A DNA stretch of 7,519 nucleotides, taken from an uncultured bacterium. GTDB lineage: Bacteria > Planctomycetota > DG-23 > SLPQ01. The stretch is from NCBI GenBank assembly GCA_937863625.1, contig CALMGO010000542.1, positions 1 to 7,519 on the forward strand. Reading direction: 5' to 3'. Below, in pieces: positions 5,808-7,519 of this stretch. Position 1 is the first letter of the stretch. Each line of letters begins with the position of its first letter. The position numbers and the translations under genes were made by a program. The notes beneath the pieces are model-generated. The model was not told where the DNA came from. It saw nothing but the letters and a program-made list of their open reading frames with translations, and made no database searches.

Positions 5808-7519
5808 CGCTTCCAGAATTCGGAGTCAAGAGGCCGGTAACCACGGCGATGATGTTTGTAGCGCTGGCGATTATATCGCTCGTGGGCCTTCGTTATCTGG
5901 CGATAGACCTTTTCCCGCAGATAGAGCCGCCGGCGATAAGCGTAATCACTTCGTATCCTGGCGCCACGGCGCAGGACGTCGAGAGCAAGGTAACGCGGCA
6001 CATCGAGAATGAACTCGCGATAATAAACAACCTCGACGAGATACGCTCGGTGTCGAAAGAGAACCTCTCGATAGTGACGGCGAAATTCAACTGGAGCGCG
6101 AATCTCGACGAGGCGGCAAACGACATTCGCGACCAGATAGAATTTGCCAAGTCGAAACTTCCCGACGACGCGGCGGACCCGGTCATATTCAAGTTTAACA
6201 CATCCATGTACCCGGTGGCGGTGTACGGAGTCTCGGCAAGGGAGCACTGGGAGGGGCTGTACCACGTCGTGGACAAGAGGATAGCGGAGGTGCTCAAGCG
6301 CGTGCCCGGAGTGGGGGCGGTTAGCATCATAGGGGGGCTCGAGCGGCAGATAAACGTGACGCTCGACCGGGACAAGCTGGAGGCGTACCGGACGTCGCCG
6401 GAGGAGATAGAGCAGGTGCTGGCGGCGGAGAACGTGACGGTACCCGCCGGGAGTCTCAAGGTGGGGCGAAGCGAATACACGCTTCGCGTGCCGGGGGAGT
6501 ACACGACGGCGGCAGAAGTGTCGGGCACGGTTATAAAACGCATAGGGGGGAATACCGTCTACCTGGGCGACGTGGCGAAGGTGGAGGACGCGTTCAAGGA
6601 TGAGGACCTTCTCGTAACGGCCGACGGTGAGAAGGCGCTGATATTTTTCGTACAGAAACGCTCGGGGACTAACACGGTGCAAGTGGTGCAGGACGTCGAG
6701 GCGAAGCTGAGGAGCGATATCCTTCCCAGTCTGCCGGGGGACGTCAAGGTCACGCAGCTGCAGAGCCAGGCGGACTTTATCGTAAGGTCGATATTCAACC
6801 TTCGCGACAGCGCGGTGCTCGGGGCGATACTGGTGGTGCTGATTACGTTTCTTTTCCTTCGCGACCCATGGTCGAGCGTTGTCGTGGCGGTGACGATACC
6901 GGTGAGCATGCTGTCGGCGCTTTTGTTCATGTATCTATTCGGGTACACGATAAACATCATGAGCCTCTTTGCGCTGGCGATGGCGGCGGGGATGGTGGTG
7001 GACAACGCGGTGGTGGTGCTTGAGAACGTGACGCGGCTGAGGGAAGGCGGGCGGCGCGCGAGCGAGGCGGCCAGCCACGGGGCGCGGGAAGTGGCGCTGG
7101 CAGTGGCGGCATCGACGCTCACGACGATAGTGATATTCGTGCCGCTGTTTTTCCTTCGCGGGATAGTGGGGATACTGTTTAACCAGTTGGGAGCGGTGAT
7201 AACGATAACGCTCTCGACGTCGCTTTTTACGGCGCTTACGCTTACGCCGATGATGTGTTCGAAGTTTTTCAAGAGGCAGATATATATTCCGCGGACGTTT
7301 GTGGCGAAGAAGCTGTTCGCGGTGGGCGAGAGATTTTTGACAGCGACGGAGAACATGTACTATCACGTCGTAGGCTGGGCGCTGGCGAACAAGGCGAAGG
7401 TCGTTCTTCTGGCGGTGCTGTCGGCGGCGCTGGCGCTCATCGCTGCGTCGCGGGTTGGGACGGAGTTTTTCCCGGAGGAAGACGCGGGGATGGTGCGGGT
7501 GACGCTCGAACTGCCGGTG
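5804..7519 (+). CDS. RND efflux transporter permease subunit (HAE1/AcrB-like), N-terminal 572 residues
   Basis: This is the inner-membrane, proton-driven pump of a tripartite efflux system. The frame stays open to the right edge, so about 55% of a usual 1030-1050-residue protein is present. It begins MTLPEFGVKRPVTTAMMF, with the first membrane helix at about 12-29, then IDLFPQIEPPAISV. A large periplasmic porter region (about 30-325) carries VPGVGAVSIIGG, DVAKVEDAF and SGTNTV. TM2 is at about 337-352, followed by FLRDPWSS. The TM4 signature GMVVDNAVVVLENV places D400 and N401 where AcrB has D407 and D408. More helices follow (FVPLFFLRGIVG, LTLTPMMCSKFF), then TM7 and GTEFFPEEDAGMVRVTLELP, the opening of the second repeat. 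The second proton-relay Asp is therefore Asn, a substitution I believe recurs in some HAE1 subfamilies. The start is ATG, overlapping the adaptor stop by four bases. The substrate is unknown; drugs, metabolites or lipids are all possible. Confidence 0.96.
   Translation, partial: MTLPEFGVKRPVTTAMMFVALAIISLVGLRYLAIDLFPQIEPPAISVITSYPGATAQDVESKVTRHIENELAIINNLDEIRSVSKENLSIVTAKFNWSANLDEAANDIRDQIEFAKSKLPDDAADPVIFKFNTSMYPVAVYGVSAREHWEGLYHVVDKRIAEVLKRVPGVGAVSIIGGLERQINVTLDRDKLEAYRTSPEEIEQVLAAENVTVPAGSLKVGRSEYTLRVPGEYTTAAEVSGTVIKRIGGNTVYLGDVAKVEDAFKDEDLLVTADGEKALIFFVQKRSGTNTVQVVQDVEAKLRSDILPSLPGDVKVTQLQSQADFIVRSIFNLRDSAVLGAILVVLITFLFLRDPWSSVVVAVTIPVSMLSALLFMYLFGYTINIMSLFALAMAAGMVVDNAVVVLENVTRLREGGRRASEAASHGAREVALAVAASTLTTIVIFVPLFFLRGIVGILFNQLGAVITITLSTSLFTALTLTPMMCSKFFKRQIYIPRTFVAKKLFAVGERFLTATENMYYHVVGWALANKAKVVLLAVLSAALALIAASRVGTEFFPEEDAGMVRVTLELPV

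Noticed and set aside
5753..7366. Several long open frames (143-309 codons) antisense to the transporter gene
   Set aside because: The plus-strand frame encodes an unmistakable RND transporter, and the antisense products have no domain signatures and low-complexity composition.

Overview
This is a GC-rich window (roughly 60% G+C by eye) from a Gram-negative-type bacterium. It carries an RND efflux pump with its periplasmic adaptor, and its translation starts are preceded by strong GGAGG-type ribosome binding sites. The lineage cannot be fixed from the sequence. TTG starts are common here, and ATA is a frequent Ile codon in the efflux genes despite the high GC. Together these suggest a little-studied, probably uncultured lineage rather than a well-known proteobacterium, but that is only an impression.

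Layout. (1) 1-497, plus strand: the 3' part of an RluA-family pseudouridine synthase gene, cut by the left edge. (2) 498-3470, minus strand: an intact 990-codon gene for a protein with the whole CarB architecture (carbamoyl phosphate synthase large subunit), in which the ATP and metal-binding residues of both ATP-grasp halves are replaced. The two genes converge and their stop codons abut with no gap. (3) 3471-3704: a divergent intergenic region. It has a good sigma-70-like promoter (TTGACG, 17 bp, TAGACT) reading rightward and a cluster of three copies of an 11-bp element (GTRATATTCGG) on the CarB-like gene's side. (4) 3705-4508, plus: a membrane protein of unknown function with three or four membrane segments and a soluble C-terminal part that looks HEAT-like. 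(5) 4650-5807 and 5804-7519, plus: an RND adaptor (membrane fusion protein) and an RND inner-membrane transporter, translationally coupled by an ATGA overlap. The transporter runs off the right edge.

How they work together. The adaptor and transporter are two parts of a tripartite efflux pump; no outer-membrane channel is in the window. The membrane protein upstream lies on the same strand and may share transcription with the pump, though 141 bp separate them. The CarB-like gene stands alone: no carA, pyr or arg gene is beside it, and its degenerate active sites argue against it being the housekeeping enzyme. The most unusual item in the window is this CarB-like protein, a likely pseudoenzyme that keeps a well-preserved C-terminal MGS-like allosteric domain.
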